A stretch of DNA of 64,000 nt from Loktanella sp. Alg231-35 (lineage in GTDB: Bacteria > Pseudomonadota > Alphaproteobacteria > Rhodobacterales > Rhodobacteraceae). The stretch spans positions 62,018 through 126,017 of the forward strand of contig NZ_FREV01000002.1 in NCBI RefSeq assembly GCF_900143545.1, in the 5' to 3' direction. Position 1 is the stretch's first letter. Each line of letters starts with the position of its first letter. Below, one piece after another: positions 52,110 to 62,194 of this stretch. A program made the position numbers and the translations under genes. Under the pieces are notes generated by a model. It searched no databases and was not told the DNA's origin. It saw nothing but the letters and a program-made list of their open reading frames with translations.

Positions 52110-52772
52110 ATGGACATTCCAACGACAACGACGGCATCGTCGGCGCCTACTTCGCCAGCATCTGCTACGGCTACGCAGATCAGTTCCGATTTTGAGATGT
52201 TCCTGCAGATGCTGACCGCACAAATGCAGTATCAAGATCCGCTCAATCCGATCGACTCGACCGACTATGCCACACAACTGGCGACATTCTCTGGTGTCGA
52301 ACAGGCGGTGCAGACGAACGATCTGTTGCGCGCGCTGACCGAACAAATGGGTGTTTCGGGGCTTGCGGAAATGGCCGGGCTTGTGGGCAAGCAAGCGCGC
52401 ACATCAGCGCCGACCTATTTTGACGGTCAACCACTCACGCTGCATCCGCAACCTTCAACCATTGGTGACAGCCAAGAGATTGTCGTCACCGACGATGCAG
52501 GAAACGAAGTGCAGCGATTGCCGGTAAATGCGGGCGAAGACACGATTACATGGGCCGGTGTCGGCCCCGGAGGAGAGCCGATGGCGGCTGGATCCTACAC
52601 ATTCGAGATCGTTACGCTGTCACAAGGGCAAGTGATAGCAGAGGATCCGGTCGAAACCTATGGCCAGATCACCGAAGTGCGCGTTGAAGACGGTGCAAAC
52701 GTGTTGGTGCTGCAAGGTGGCGCCACAGTGCCCAGCAGTGTGGTGACGGCCGTGCGTGACGGAGCGGTTTAG
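52110..52772 (+). CDS. flgD: Flagellar hook-capping protein FlgD
   Basis: 220 residues. The N-terminal 'DFEMFLQMLTAQMQYQDPLN' is the FlgD hallmark, then 'YATQLATFSGVEQAVQTNDL', and the C-terminal part is the FlgD Ig/tudor-like domain with 'ITWAGVGPGGEPMAAGSYTF'. The ribosome site TAGGAGG lies just before the ATG. It forms the cap under which hook subunits polymerise. The gene is intact. Convergent with ubiB, whose stop lies seven bases beyond. Confidence 0.94.
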   Translation: MDIPTTTTASSAPTSPASATATQISSDFEMFLQMLTAQMQYQDPLNPIDSTDYATQLATFSGVEQAVQTNDLLRALTEQMGVSGLAEMAGLVGKQARTSAPTYFDGQPLTLHPQPSTIGDSQEIVVTDDAGNEVQRLPVNAGEDTITWAGVGPGGEPMAAGSYTFEIVTLSQGQVIAEDPVETYGQITEVRVEDGANVLVLQGGATVPSSVVTAVRDGAV

Positions 52773-52779
52773 CCGGGCC

Positions 52780-54309
52780 CTAGATTAATGTGCTGATCCA
52801 GACGGCACCGCCAACCAAGACGCCACCCAGCGCCATCCAGGACAGACGCGCAATGTGGCGCTGCGGTTTGGACGGCGGCGGCGGATTGTTGAGGCGGATC
52901 AGCGCGTCTTCGGCCAGACGCGGCAGTTGCGGACCAAAGCGCGCGAGGATCATGGCAGTCTTGCTCAGGTCACGCAGCAAGGCCTTTGGCCCGATGCTCT
53001 GCTTGATGTAATCCTCGACCACGGGGCGGGCCACCTGCCAGATGTTCATATGCGGATCAAGCGACCGCGCGACACCTTCGACCACAACCATGGTACGTTG
53101 CAGCAGGATCAACTCGGTCCGGGTTTCCATGCCAAAACGTTCGGTCACCTCGAACAGATAGCTGAGCAACCGAGCCATCGAAATGCGGCTGGCGTCCATG
53201 CCGAAAATCGGCTCGCCCACGGCACGCAGCGCGCGCGCGAATTCATCGACATCGCGGTCAGCAGGGACATAACCAGCCTCAAAATGCACTTCGGCCACAC
53301 GCTGGTAATCTTTGCGGATAAACCCAAAGAGGATCTCGGCGTAGACGCGGCGGGTGTATTCATCGATCCGGCCCATGATCCCGAAATCATAGGCAATGAT
53401 ATCGCCATTTGCGGCCACTTTTAGGTTGCCCTGATGCATATCGCCATGGAAATACCCATCGCGCAGCGCGTGGTTAAGGAACAGCTCCATCACCCGCGTG
53501 GCCAAGGCGCGCCGATCCTGCCCGGCTGCATCCAAGGCGTCGTTCAGGCCGATATTCGTGCCTTCGGCCCAATCCAATGTCATGACCCGCCGACCGGACA
53601 GATGCCAGCGCACCTGCGGGACCTGAAACCCCAAGTCTTTGTCGGTGTTGGCTGCAAATTCCGCGGCGGCCGAGCTTTCCAATCTCAGGTCCAGCTCGCC
53701 CATCACTATGCCTTCGAAATGGGTGATCACATCCATCGGGCGCAGGCGGCGCGATGCAGGTGACAGCAACTCAATCGCGCGGGCGGCGAAATAGAAGGCG
53801 TCAATGTCCTTGTGAAAGGCTTTTTCGATGCCGGGTCGAAGGATTTTGACGGCGACGGCCTCGCCATCTTCTGCCAGATGGGCCCTGTGAACCTGCGCCA
53901 AAGATGCGGCAGCAACGGGTTCTGAGAAAGAGGAAAACAGCGTGTCGAATGACTGGCCCAATTCAGTTTGAATGGCGTCCTTTGCTTCGCGCATTGAAAA
54001 CGGTGGCAGTTTGTCCTGCAACACCCGCAGTTGCACGGCCAACTCGTCGCCCACCACGTCAGGGCGGGTTGACAGGACTTGTCCGAATTTGATGTATGCC
54101 GGGCCCAACGCTGTAAGCGCGCGCACCGCCGGTGGCATCGTCACATCGCCTTTGAAGCCCAGCCATTGGAACGGCCAGACCAGCGTGCGGAAGGTCACGC
54201 GCAACAAAGGGCCTGCGTCAAAGGCATCAAGCACCACGTTCATCGCACCCGTGCGTTCCAACGTCGCACCTGTGCGGATCAGGCGGATAATATTGTGTGG
54301 GCCCCGCAT
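52780..54309 (-). CDS. ubiB: UbiB-like ABC1/ADCK protein (ubiquinone biosynthesis)
   Basis: 509 residues. The ADCK hallmark 'AYIKFGQVLSTRPD' (KxGQ, residues 74-77) is present. So are the kinase-like parts 'AVKILRPGIEK', 'FHGDMHQGNLKV' and 'DFGIMGRID', and two C-terminal membrane helices around 'WMALGGVLVGGAVWIS'. It supports ubiquinone synthesis as an atypical kinase/ATPase at the inner membrane. ATG 54309 is chosen, one base after the ubiE stop, so it is coupled with ubiE; the longer frame overlaps ubiE. Confidence 0.95.
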   Translation of the reverse strand: MRGPHNIIRLIRTGATLERTGAMNVVLDAFDAGPLLRVTFRTLVWPFQWLGFKGDVTMPPAVRALTALGPAYIKFGQVLSTRPDVVGDELAVQLRVLQDKLPPFSMREAKDAIQTELGQSFDTLFSSFSEPVAAASLAQVHRAHLAEDGEAVAVKILRPGIEKAFHKDIDAFYFAARAIELLSPASRRLRPMDVITHFEGIVMGELDLRLESSAAAEFAANTDKDLGFQVPQVRWHLSGRRVMTLDWAEGTNIGLNDALDAAGQDRRALATRVMELFLNHALRDGYFHGDMHQGNLKVAANGDIIAYDFGIMGRIDEYTRRVYAEILFGFIRKDYQRVAEVHFEAGYVPADRDVDEFARALRAVGEPIFGMDASRISMARLLSYLFEVTERFGMETRTELILLQRTMVVVEGVARSLDPHMNIWQVARPVVEDYIKQSIGPKALLRDLSKTAMILARFGPQLPRLAEDALIRLNNPPPPSKPQRHIARLSWMALGGVLVGGAVWISTLI

Positions 54310-54310
54310 G

Positions 54311-55063
54311 TCAGAGCTTCCAACCTGAGTGCAGTGCTGCCACACCCAATGTTAGGTTGCGGTATTTGGCGTTGCCGAAACCGGCATCCTGCACCATGCC
54401 AAGGAACGTATCCTGATCGGGGAAATTGCGGATCGATTCCACTAGATATTGATAGCTGTCCCTGTCGCCCGCAATCATCTGGCCCATGCGCGGGATCACG
54501 TTGAAGGAATAGGCGTCATAGGCGGCTTGCATCATCGGGTTGGGCAATTGGCTGAATTCCAGCACCATCAGACGGCCGCCGGGACGTAGGACACGGTAGG
54601 CCTCAGTCAGCGCATCCTGCGGGCGGGTTACATTTCGGATGCCAAAGCTGATGGTGTAGACGTCAAATGTATTGGCCTCGAACGGCAGGGCCATCGCATC
54701 GCCAACCACCCAATCAAGGCTGTCTGACATGCGTTCTGCCTCGGCTCTTTTGCGGCCTTCGACCAGCATCGGCTCGGTCAGATCAAGCACAGTGGCATGG
54801 CCATGCCCCGCACGTTTGAGAAAACGAAACGAGATGTCGCCCGTCCCACCGGCCACATCCAGCAGGCGCTGGTTGGGACGCGGGGCCAGCCAATCCATCA
54901 TGGCGTCTTTCCATACCCGGTGAATGCCGCCGGACATCACGTCGTTCATGATGTCATATTTACTCGCCACGGACGAAAACACGCCCTGCACCCTGCCAGC
55001 TTTTTCATCCTCGCGGACGGTTTCAAACCCGAAATGGGTGGTGGTCTCTGGCTTGTCGGTCAT
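54311..55063 (-). CDS. ubiE: Ubiquinone/menaquinone C-methyltransferase UbiE
   Basis: 250 residues. The UbiE signatures are '[20 protein letters not shown]', '[11 protein letters not shown]', SAM motif '[16 protein letters not shown]', and '[20 protein letters not shown]' with '[15 protein letters not shown]'. It adds the ring C-methyl group in ubiquinone synthesis. ATG 55063 begins the usual '[16 protein letters not shown]' N-terminus; the longer frame reaches into the divergent promoter region. It is the first gene of the ubiE-ubiB operon, divergent from mutM. Confidence 0.96.
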   Translation of the reverse strand: MTDKPETTTHFGFETVREDEKAGRVQGVFSSVASKYDIMNDVMSGGIHRVWKDAMMDWLAPRPNQRLLDVAGGTGDISFRFLKRAGHGHATVLDLTEPMLVEGRKRAEAERMSDSLDWVVGDAMALPFEANTFDVYTISFGIRNVTRPQDALTEAYRVLRPGGRLMVLEFSQLPNPMMQAAYDAYSFNVIPRMGQMIAGDRDSYQYLVESIRNFPDQDTFLGMVQDAGFGNAKYRNLTLGVAALHSGWKL

Positions 55064-55290
55064 GTCATGCTTTCGCCCGAATACTGTCCCGCATCGGGTT
55101 ATACCCAAGCGGACGGATAGACAAACTGTCAATGTGACACGGGGTGAACCTGGTAGCTCTGGGCATCACCGTCTTTCGATGCTCTGCGCTCCGAGCGCGG
55201 GAAAAGAGTTGAACGCAAAAAATATTTGGTGGGTATTTCAGCCTTTCTCGCCTATGCAAAAGACCGAATTGCCCCAGCAACCAGATGTAG

Positions 55291-56142
55291 ATGCCTGAAC
55301 TGCCCGAAGTCGAAACCGTTAAATCTGGCATCGCCCCCGTCATGGAGGGGCGTGTGATTGCACAGGCCGATGTCAACCGGCCAGATCTACGCTGGCCGTT
55401 TCCAGACCGCATGGCTGAACGGCTGACGGGCAAGCGCGTGTTGGGGCTGCGCCGCCGTTCCAAATACATTCTCGTTGATCTGGACAGTGCAGAGACGCTG
55501 TTGATCCATCTGGGGATGTCAGGCCGGATGTTGATTTCGGGCCATACTGTGGGTGAATTCCATCACCCGCATCCGGCGCCCGCCAAACATGACCATGTCG
55601 TGCTTCACATGGATGATGGTGCGCGGATTACCTTCAATGATGCCCGCCGTTTTGGTGCGATGGACCTGATGGAAACGGCGACGCAGGAGGATCACTGGCT
55701 GATCCGCGATCTGGGGCCGGAGCCTTTGGGCAATGCTTTCAACGAAGCCTATCTGATCGCGCGCCTGAAGGGGCGCAATACACCGATCAAATCGGCATTA
55801 CTGGACCAGCGCATCGTGTCGGGGCTGGGTAATATATATGTCTGTGAAGTGCTGTTTCGTGCGGGCATTCATCCGGCGTGCAAGGCCGGGCAGATCAGTG
55901 CGTCACGTATTGCCACGCTGGTGCCGCTGATCCGGGATGTTCTGTCAGAGGCCATCGCCGCAGGCGGGTCATCCTTGCGTGATTATCGCCAAACAGATGG
56001 CGAGCTGGGCTATTTTCAGCATGTTTTTCAGGTCTACGATCGCGAAGGTGAACCCTGCGTAACCTCTGGATGTGACAGAACAATTACCCGAATCGTGCAA
56101 TCGGGACGCTCAAGTTTCTTTTGTCCGCAATGCCAAAGATAG
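55291..56142 (+). CDS. mutM: Formamidopyrimidine-DNA glycosylase
   Basis: 283 residues. It starts with the obligatory '[10 protein letters not shown]' (Pro1 nucleophile and Glu), has Lys in 'RSKYILVDL', the helix-two-turn-helix '[20 protein letters not shown]', and a C-terminal zinc finger with cysteines in 'CVTSGCDRT' and 'FFCPQCQR'. It removes 8-oxoguanine and ring-opened purines from DNA. There is no strong ribosome site before the ATG. The 227-base gap to ubiE contains AT-rich sequence suited to divergent promoters. Confidence 0.97.
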   Translation: MPELPEVETVKSGIAPVMEGRVIAQADVNRPDLRWPFPDRMAERLTGKRVLGLRRRSKYILVDLDSAETLLIHLGMSGRMLISGHTVGEFHHPHPAPAKHDHVVLHMDDGARITFNDARRFGAMDLMETATQEDHWLIRDLGPEPLGNAFNEAYLIARLKGRNTPIKSALLDQRIVSGLGNIYVCEVLFRAGIHPACKAGQISASRIATLVPLIRDVLSEAIAAGGSSLRDYRQTDGELGYFQHVFQVYDREGEPCVTSGCDRTITRIVQSGRSSFFCPQCQR

Positions 56143-56205
56143 CTTGATCCGCGTGAACGCTTTGCTAAGCACTAGGGCCTGACCAGCGGCAACAGGGACG
56201 GCAGC

Positions 56206-56982
56206 ATGGCCTTTGACAACATCATTGTAGATATCAGCGACCACGTCGCGACGATCACACTCAACCGACCGGACGCGATGAATGCGCTCAATAGCGCGCT
56301 TCTCAAAGAGCTTTGCACCGCACTAGAGGATGCCGATGCAAGCGACAAAGTGCGCTGCATCATCGTCACCGGGTCCGAAAAGGCATTTGCCGCCGGTGCG
56401 GATATCTCTGAGATGGCGGACAAGTCATTCGTCGAGATGTACACCCAGCGGTTCTTTGAAAACGAAACTGACCGTTTCAACCGCACCCGCAAGCCGATCA
56501 TCGCTGCTGTGGCCGGCTATGCGCTGGGCGGTGGCTGCGAACTGGCGATGATGTGCGATTTCATCATTGCAGCTGAGAACGCCAAATTCGGCCAACCCGA
56601 GATAAACCTTGGCGTCATCGCAGGTCTTGGTGGCACCCAGCGTCTGACCCGTTTTGTTGGCAAATCAAAATCAATGGATATGCATCTGACCGGGCGCTTC
56701 ATGGACGCCGCAGAGGCCGAGCGCAGCGGGCTTGTCAGCCGCGTCGTGCCTGCCAAGAAACTGCTGAGCGAAGCGAAAGTTGCCGCCGACAAAATCACCG
56801 AAAAATCACAGATTGCGGCGATTGCCGCCAAAGATGCCGTTGATCGCGCTTATGAAACGACGCTGGCCGAAGGTATCAACTACGAACGCCGCCTGTTTCA
56901 TTCGCTCTTTGCAACGGATGATCAGGCCGAAGGCATGGCCGCCTTTACCGAAAAGCGCGAGGCGCAGTTCCGCGACAAGTAG
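56206..56982 (+). CDS. Enoyl-CoA hydratase (crotonase family)
   Basis: 258 residues. The oxyanion-hole motifs are '[14 protein letters not shown]' near 63 and '[17 protein letters not shown]' near 105. The catalytic Glu pair is in 'CELAM' and in '[18 protein letters not shown]' near 130. It hydrates 2-enoyl-CoA to 3-hydroxyacyl-CoA, as FadB1/PaaF-type enzymes do. The C-terminus '[12 protein letters not shown]' is the standard end of short-chain enoyl-CoA hydratases. Between mutM and rpsT, it follows an order common in Rhodobacterales. Monocistronic. Confidence 0.95.
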   Translation: MAFDNIIVDISDHVATITLNRPDAMNALNSALLKELCTALEDADASDKVRCIIVTGSEKAFAAGADISEMADKSFVEMYTQRFFENETDRFNRTRKPIIAAVAGYALGGGCELAMMCDFIIAAENAKFGQPEINLGVIAGLGGTQRLTRFVGKSKSMDMHLTGRFMDAAEAERSGLVSRVVPAKKLLSEAKVAADKITEKSQIAAIAAKDAVDRAYETTLAEGINYERRLFHSLFATDDQAEGMAAFTEKREAQFRDK

Positions 56983-57141
56983 GGCTTTCCTTTCGAGGCG
57001 GTTTGTCCTATAGGCCCCGTCATACATGCGCGTGAGGCCCGCTTTGGCCAGAATCACCGGTTCGAAAACCCGGGGCTTGGGCTGACTGCGCTAACGAATT
57101 TTGATTAGGCTCACCACCGGCCCAGCTTAGGAAACGAACAC

Positions 57142-57405
57142 ATGGCAAATTCACCACAGGCAAAAAAACGCGCCCGTCAGAACGAAGCACGTTTTGCGGT
57201 CAACAAGATGCGCCGTTCGCGCATCCGCACATATCTGCGCGCTGTTGAAGAGGCGATTGCCTCTGGCGATCAAAAAGCAGCAGCCGAAGCGCTGAAGTCC
57301 GCACAGCCAGAACTGATGCGCGGTGTGACCAAAGGTGTGATGCACAAGAACACAGCAGCGCGCAAAATGTCGCGTCTGACATCGCGAGTCAAAGCGATCG
57401 GCTAA
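57142..57405 (+). CDS. rpsT: 30S ribosomal protein S20
   Basis: 87 residues. The very basic helical sequence '[20 protein letters not shown]' and '[18 protein letters not shown]' is diagnostic of S20, which binds 16S rRNA. AGGAAACGAACAC precedes the ATG. A strong terminator follows, so it is a single-gene unit upstream of dnaA. Confidence 0.98.
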   Translation: MANSPQAKKRARQNEARFAVNKMRRSRIRTYLRAVEEAIASGDQKAAAEALKSAQPELMRGVTKGVMHKNTAARKMSRLTSRVKAIG

Positions 57406-57444
57406 GCTCCGATTCTACTGCCGCAGGTAGAATTGAAAGAGTGC

Positions 57445-57475
57445 AAGCGCGTCCTGAACGGGCGCGCTTTTTTCT
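57445..57475 (+). terminator. Rho-independent terminator after rpsT
   Basis: A 10-bp stem (57445-57454 with 57460-57469, one G-T pair), loop TGAAC, then TTTTTT ending near 57473. It separates rpsT from the dnaA leader. Confidence 0.92.
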
Positions 57476-58009
57476 TTCCGGTGTGACCGTGTTGTGTAGA
57501 AGTTGTATCATTTCAACGGACCGATAGATTCTTTTTGACCAATCATTGAGTCAAGTCCGTTGTTGTATTGATACGTCCGCAAACCCCTTGCTACGTTGGC
57601 CCTGCGATTCACATCGTTCCGGGGGGACGTGAGGGGGTTTGCAGGTAACTTGACGGGGCGACACTGCGCTGATGCGCGGGTCTGTGGCGTCAAACTGACT
57701 GTAGGCATCACGCAATATGGGCGGGAAATGAAGCGGCAAAAGCCGCGCGACCCGAACCATTTGTGTCTGTGAGAAAACCAGAGACTGCTCTCTGGGTTTG
57801 TTGCTGTTTCATGACCCCTTTTGCTGCCGTTTGGCGTCTAACTGCATCCGTTTGAGGTGCCGATCTGATGCTAGGCCTTATGTAATGGTGAAGGGCAAGC
57901 CACGCGAGAGGGGCATCTCGTGTGTACATGCTTTTTGTGCCGGATGATGGTATTGTGGGCGCCTTTTGGCGCTCGAATGTGGGCACATTGAAATGGGACA
58001 AAGGTCAAA
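57476..58009. other. Non-coding region upstream of dnaA
   Basis: 534 bases without a credible gene; the short frames here lack ribosome sites and family resemblance. It holds a small hairpin GCGGC-AAAA-GCCGC (57733-57746) and a perfect stem-loop CCAGAGA-CTGC-TCTCTGG (57778-57795). A TATGTAATGG stretch about 130 bases before dnaA may belong to a promoter. No good match to the DnaA box TTATCCACA was found by eye on either strand, so there is no direct evidence for the replication origin here. Confidence 0.6.
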
Positions 58010-59353
58010 ATGAGTAAGGCAATTTGGGCAGATGTATTGGCGACACTTAAAGGGGCACTTGGCGCCAACAACTTTTCAAATTGGATTGAACCACTCGAAT
58101 TGACCCGCCTGTCTGATGGCGTCGCTGTCTTTGACGTGCCGACAAACTTTATTGGCAACTACGTGTCGCAGAATTTTGGTGACCATATCATTCATCAGCT
58201 CAACAAGAAGGGCGGTGACGTTCAGCGCCTGCAATTCCGTGTCCCTTCCCAATCCGCCGCCGCCCCCAAGCCCAAAGTCGCAGCCGCTCGCAAAACCAAT
58301 GGTGTCGATGCCGCCTCCGGCTCTCCGCTGGATGCCCGCTTCACCTTTGACACGTTTGTAGTCGGTAAACCGAATGAGCTGGCCCATGCCGCCGCGCGCC
58401 GTGTCGCCGAGGGTGGCCCTGTCACCTTTAACCCGCTGTTTCTTTACGGTGGCGTTGGCCTGGGCAAAACCCACCTGATGCATGCCATCGCCCATGAGCT
58501 GAAAGAACGCTCGCCAGAGCTGAACGTGCTGTTCCTCTCGGCTGAACAATTTATGTACCGCTTCATCACTGCACTGCGCGAACGCAAGATGATGGATTTC
58601 AAACAGCTGTTCCGCTCGGTAGACGTGCTGATGGTGGATGACGTCCAGTTTATCGGTGGCAAGGACAGTACGCAGGAAGAATTCTTTCACACCTTCAACG
58701 CATTGGTTGATGGGCAGAAACAGATCATCATCTCTGCCGACCGCGCACCGGGCGAGATCAAGGACCTTGAAGAGCGGATCAAATCCCGCCTGCAATGCGG
58801 TCTGGTCGTAGATCTGCACCCAACCGACTATGAACTGCGCCTTGGCATCCTGCAGTCCAAGGTCGACGTCTATGCCGCACAATACCCAGAACTTGAGATA
58901 TCTGACGGCGTGCTGGAATTCCTCGCCCATCGGATTTCGACAAACGTACGTGTCCTCGAAGGCGCACTGACCCGTCTGTTTGCCTTCGCGTCGCTTGTTG
59001 GCCGCGAAATTACGCTGGAACTGACGCAGGATTGCCTGTCTGACGTCCTCAAAGCCTCGGACCGCAAGGTCACTGTCGAGGAAATTCAGCGCAAAGTGTC
59101 CGACCACTACAACATCCGCCTGTCCGACATGATCGGGCCCAAGCGCGTACGTAACTACGCACGCCCCCGTCAGATCGCCATGTATCTGGCTAAGCAAATG
59201 ACCAGCCGGTCGTTGCCTGAAATCGGGCGTCGCTTTGGTGGTCGTGACCACACCACTGTCATGCACGGGGTCAAGCGGATTGAGGAACTCAAAGCGCTTG
59301 ATAGCCAGATCGCGGATGATCTGGAACTGTTGCGCCGCGCCTTGCAGGAATAA
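58010..59353 (+). CDS. dnaA: Chromosomal replication initiator protein DnaA
   Basis: 447 residues, with all domains: domain I 'AIWADVLATLKGALGANNF', a short linker with Pro/Ala, the AAA+ domain with 'FLYGGVGLGKTHLMHAIAHE' and 'DVLMVDDVQFIGG', and domain IV ending in the DnaA signature 'GRRFGGRDHTTVMHGVKRIE'. It binds DnaA boxes and opens the origin. Ribosome site AAAGGTCAAA. The start ATG lies 17 bases after an ATGGGAC that is out of frame. Followed by dnaN after 129 bases. Confidence 0.99.
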   Translation: MSKAIWADVLATLKGALGANNFSNWIEPLELTRLSDGVAVFDVPTNFIGNYVSQNFGDHIIHQLNKKGGDVQRLQFRVPSQSAAAPKPKVAAARKTNGVDAASGSPLDARFTFDTFVVGKPNELAHAAARRVAEGGPVTFNPLFLYGGVGLGKTHLMHAIAHELKERSPELNVLFLSAEQFMYRFITALRERKMMDFKQLFRSVDVLMVDDVQFIGGKDSTQEEFFHTFNALVDGQKQIIISADRAPGEIKDLEERIKSRLQCGLVVDLHPTDYELRLGILQSKVDVYAAQYPELEISDGVLEFLAHRISTNVRVLEGALTRLFAFASLVGREITLELTQDCLSDVLKASDRKVTVEEIQRKVSDHYNIRLSDMIGPKRVRNYARPRQIAMYLAKQMTSRSLPEIGRRFGGRDHTTVMHGVKRIEELKALDSQIADDLELLRRALQE

Positions 59354-59482
59354 ACCAGCCCCGGCGCTTGACGCGGCCAAACCCATCGTCAACAGTCCAA
59401 CAAAACGCTTGAGAGTGGCGTGGAATAGGGTACATTCCGCGTCCCGGCCAAGACCGGCAACAAGATATGCGGAGATTGGGAT

Positions 59483-60601
59483 ATGAAATTCAGCATTGAA
59501 CGCGCAGTGCTTCTTAAGGCGGTCGCACAGGCCCAATCCGTGGTTGAACGGCGCAACACGATCCCGATTTTGGCCAATGTTCTGATTGAAGCCGAAGGCG
59601 ATGATGTGCACTTCCGCGCTACCGATCTGGATATCGAAGTCGTGGACAAGGCTCCTGCCAAAGTGGAACGCGCCGGCGCTACAACTGTGGCCGCCGTGAC
59701 ACTGAACGAGATTGTGCGCAAACTGCCTGACGGTGCGTTGGTCACCCTGACCGAAGAAGGCGCATCGGGCCGGTTGAGCATTGAGGCGGGGCGTTCCAAC
59801 TTCTCGCTCGCCACATTGCCAAAAGAGGATTTCCCAGTGATGGCGTCCTCTGAATATGCCGCCAATTTCTCGGCCCCAGCACCGGTACTGCGTCGCTTGT
59901 TCGACAAGTCCAAATTTGCAATCTCGACCGAGGAAACGCGCTATTACCTGAATGGCGTTTACATGCATGTCTCTGACAGTGATGGCGGCAAAGTGCTGCG
60001 TTGTGTGGCCACTGACGGGCACCGCTTGGCCCGTATCGACGCCGACCTGCCCGAAGGCGCCGCTGACATGGCAGGCGTGATCGTGCCCCGCAAGACCGTG
60101 GGCGAGCTCCGTAAACTGCTGGACGACGACGACATGCAAATCGCCGTCTCTGTCTCGGAAACCAAGATCCGCTTTGCGACGCCTGACATCACTCTGACCT
60201 CGAAGGTCATCGACGGCACCTTCCCCGACTACACCCGCGTGATCCCGCAAGGAAACACCCGCAAATTGGAAGTAGACGCCAGCGAATTCGCCAAAGCCGT
60301 GGATCGGGTTGCGACGGTGTCGTCCGAACGATCACGGGCCGTGAAGCTGTCGTTGGACGAGGACAAGCTGGTTCTGTCGGTGAATGCGCCGGATAGCGGT
60401 GCGGCCGAAGAAGAGCTGGCCGTAGCTTATGGTGATGAGCGCTTGGAGATTGGTTTTAACGCCAAATACCTGTTGGAAATCGCAAGCCAGGTGGATCGCG
60501 AAAACGCGGTCTTTATGTTCAACTCATCGGGCGATCCGACACTGATGCGTGAAGGCAATGACACCTCGGCGGTTTATGTCGTCATGCCGATGCGCGTGTG
60601 A
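59483..60601 (+). CDS. dnaN: DNA polymerase III beta subunit (sliding clamp)
   Basis: 372 residues, in three repeated clamp domains. Starts 'MKFSIERAVLLKAVAQAQSV', with 'VERRNTIPILANVLIEAEGD'. The clamp-loader/peptide-binding pocket end 'MLMREGNDTSAVYVVMPMRV' type C-terminus is seen as 'PTLMREGNDTSAVYVVMPMR'. It tethers polymerase III to DNA. GGAGATTGGGAT gives the ribosome site. Confidence 0.99.
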   Translation: MKFSIERAVLLKAVAQAQSVVERRNTIPILANVLIEAEGDDVHFRATDLDIEVVDKAPAKVERAGATTVAAVTLNEIVRKLPDGALVTLTEEGASGRLSIEAGRSNFSLATLPKEDFPVMASSEYAANFSAPAPVLRRLFDKSKFAISTEETRYYLNGVYMHVSDSDGGKVLRCVATDGHRLARIDADLPEGAADMAGVIVPRKTVGELRKLLDDDDMQIAVSVSETKIRFATPDITLTSKVIDGTFPDYTRVIPQGNTRKLEVDASEFAKAVDRVATVSSERSRAVKLSLDEDKLVLSVNAPDSGAAEEELAVAYGDERLEIGFNAKYLLEIASQVDRENAVFMFNSSGDPTLMREGNDTSAVYVVMPMRV

Positions 60602-60662
60602 CGGGACCCAAAGTTCTCGAAGATTTTGAAGGCAGGATTTTTCCGAATCCTGATAGCCGCCC

Positions 60663-61763
60663 GTGAAAACGCTCGCGCTTAAAGAGCTGACGCTTTCGCA
60701 TTTCCGCTCGCACAAACGCGTGGCGCTCACGCTTGACGCACGGCCTATGGTGCTCTTTGGGCCGAACGGCGCGGGGAAGACCAACATCGTTGAGGCAATA
60801 TCCCTGCTGTCCCCCGGCCGCGGCTTGCGTCGTGCTGGCGCTGATGATCTGACGCGTAGGCCAGAGGCGCTGGGTTGGAAGATCACCGCCATCCTGCAAT
60901 CGCTGCACCAAACGCATGAGCTGGAAACATGGGCCGAGGTGGGTAGCCCGCGTCAGTTACGCATTGATGGGAAAACTGCCCCGCAGGTGGCCCTCGGCCG
61001 TGTCGCCCGCATTCTCTGGTTGGTGCCCTCGATGGACAGGCTATGGATCGAAGGGGCAGAGGGGCGCCGGCGTTTTCTCGACCGCGCCACGCTGAGCTTT
61101 GAACCCACCCATGCAGAGGCTGTGCTGACCTATGAAAAGGCGATGCGCGAACGGAACCGGCTGCTCAAAGACATGGTCCGCGACCCGCATTGGTACACCG
61201 CGATTGAGGCGCAAATGGCTGATTCCGCCACCGCCATTCAACGCAACAGACGACACGCGATCGACGAACTGACGGCGGCGCAAAAGGTTGCCCAAACGGC
61301 GTTCCCAACGGCAGCTCTTGCGCTGACTTCAGCCGAACCCATTCCCGATGACCTGCAAACCGCTCTTGCCGACAATCGCTCGCGCGACATGGCCGCCGGG
61401 CGCACGCTGATTGGACCGCACCGCGCAGATCTGGATGCGGTGTTTGCCGACAAGGGCGTGCCAGCCAAAGACTGTTCAACTGGCGAACAAAAGGCGCTGC
61501 TGATCAGTCTGATCCTTGCCAATGGCCGCGCGCTCGCCAACGATTTCGGCGCGCCACCCCTTCTGCTGCTGGATGAGGTCGCAGCCCACCTTGACGCCAC
61601 CCGCCGTGCGGCGCTTTATGATGAGATCTGTGCGCTTGGCGCACAGGCCTTTATGACTGGCACCGGGCCGGAACTGTTCACAGAACTTGGCCCGCGCGCC
61701 CAATACGCCGAAGTCACCGAAACCGACGGACAATCCGCAGTCACCCAAAAGGACAAGCCATGA
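60663..61763 (+). CDS. recF: DNA replication/repair protein RecF
   Basis: 366 residues. SMC-like ATPase with Walker A 'LFGPNGAGKTNIVEAISLLS', the signature 'STGEQKALLISLILANGR' and Walker B 'PLLLLDEVAAHLDATRRAAL'. It loads RecA at gaps. The start is GTG at 60663 and no ATG fits; no strong ribosome site is seen. The stop overlaps the next gene by four bases (ATGA). Confidence 0.97.
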   Translation: MKTLALKELTLSHFRSHKRVALTLDARPMVLFGPNGAGKTNIVEAISLLSPGRGLRRAGADDLTRRPEALGWKITAILQSLHQTHELETWAEVGSPRQLRIDGKTAPQVALGRVARILWLVPSMDRLWIEGAEGRRRFLDRATLSFEPTHAEAVLTYEKAMRERNRLLKDMVRDPHWYTAIEAQMADSATAIQRNRRHAIDELTAAQKVAQTAFPTAALALTSAEPIPDDLQTALADNRSRDMAAGRTLIGPHRADLDAVFADKGVPAKDCSTGEQKALLISLILANGRALANDFGAPPLLLLDEVAAHLDATRRAALYDEICALGAQAFMTGTGPELFTELGPRAQYAEVTETDGQSAVTQKDKP

Positions 61764-62194
61764 CCCCGCAGCGCGTTACATTGATCACACTGGGTGTTGC
61801 TGACCTTGCGCGCTCAAAAGCGTTTTATGGTGCGATGGGCTGGACCCCGACAGCGGACGAAGGCGAAGTTGTCTTTTACCAGATCAACGGCATGGTGCTG
61901 GGGTTCTTCGGGCGAGGGCCGCTCGCCAAGGATCAGGGCCGCCCTGATGCGAAACTTGGTACCGGGGCGATGACGCTGGCGCAGAATTTCACGACAGAGG
62001 CAGAGGTTGACGCTGCCTATGCACTGGCCCTCAAATCTGGCGCGACGGCGCTAAAGGTTCCTGAAAAGGTGTTCTGGGGAGGATACTCTGGTTACTACGC
62101 CGACCCCGACGGACATGTCTGGGAGGTCGCCCACAACCCGTTTTGGGAACTGAACGCAGATGGTAGCCTGACCTTACCCGCCCATGCAGATTAA
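61760..62194 (+). CDS. VOC-superfamily (glyoxalase/bleomycin resistance-like) protein
   Basis: 144 residues. Two beta-alpha-beta-beta-beta units: 'VTLITLGVADLARSKAFYGA' then 'VFYQINGMVLGFFGRG', and the second with 'VFWGGYSGYYADPDGHVWEV'. The metal-binding His/Glu pattern is only partly present, so it may not be a glyoxalase proper. Overlaps recF by four bases and the GNAT gene by 11, so it is translated with them. Substrate unknown. Confidence 0.86.
   Translation: MTPQRVTLITLGVADLARSKAFYGAMGWTPTADEGEVVFYQINGMVLGFFGRGPLAKDQGRPDAKLGTGAMTLAQNFTTEAEVDAAYALALKSGATALKVPEKVFWGGYSGYYADPDGHVWEVAHNPFWELNADGSLTLPAHAD

Noticed and set aside
57000..57110. A tRNA-like GGTTCGAAAACCCGG motif before rpsT
   Set aside because: Only a T-arm-like fragment is present. 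No acceptor stem, anticodon arm or CCA end can be formed around it.
58076..60250. A 724-codon open frame on the minus strand across dnaA and dnaN
   Set aside because: It is fully antisense to two certain essential genes, has no ribosome site and no recognisable domain. Long antisense frames are common in high-GC genes with biased third codon positions.
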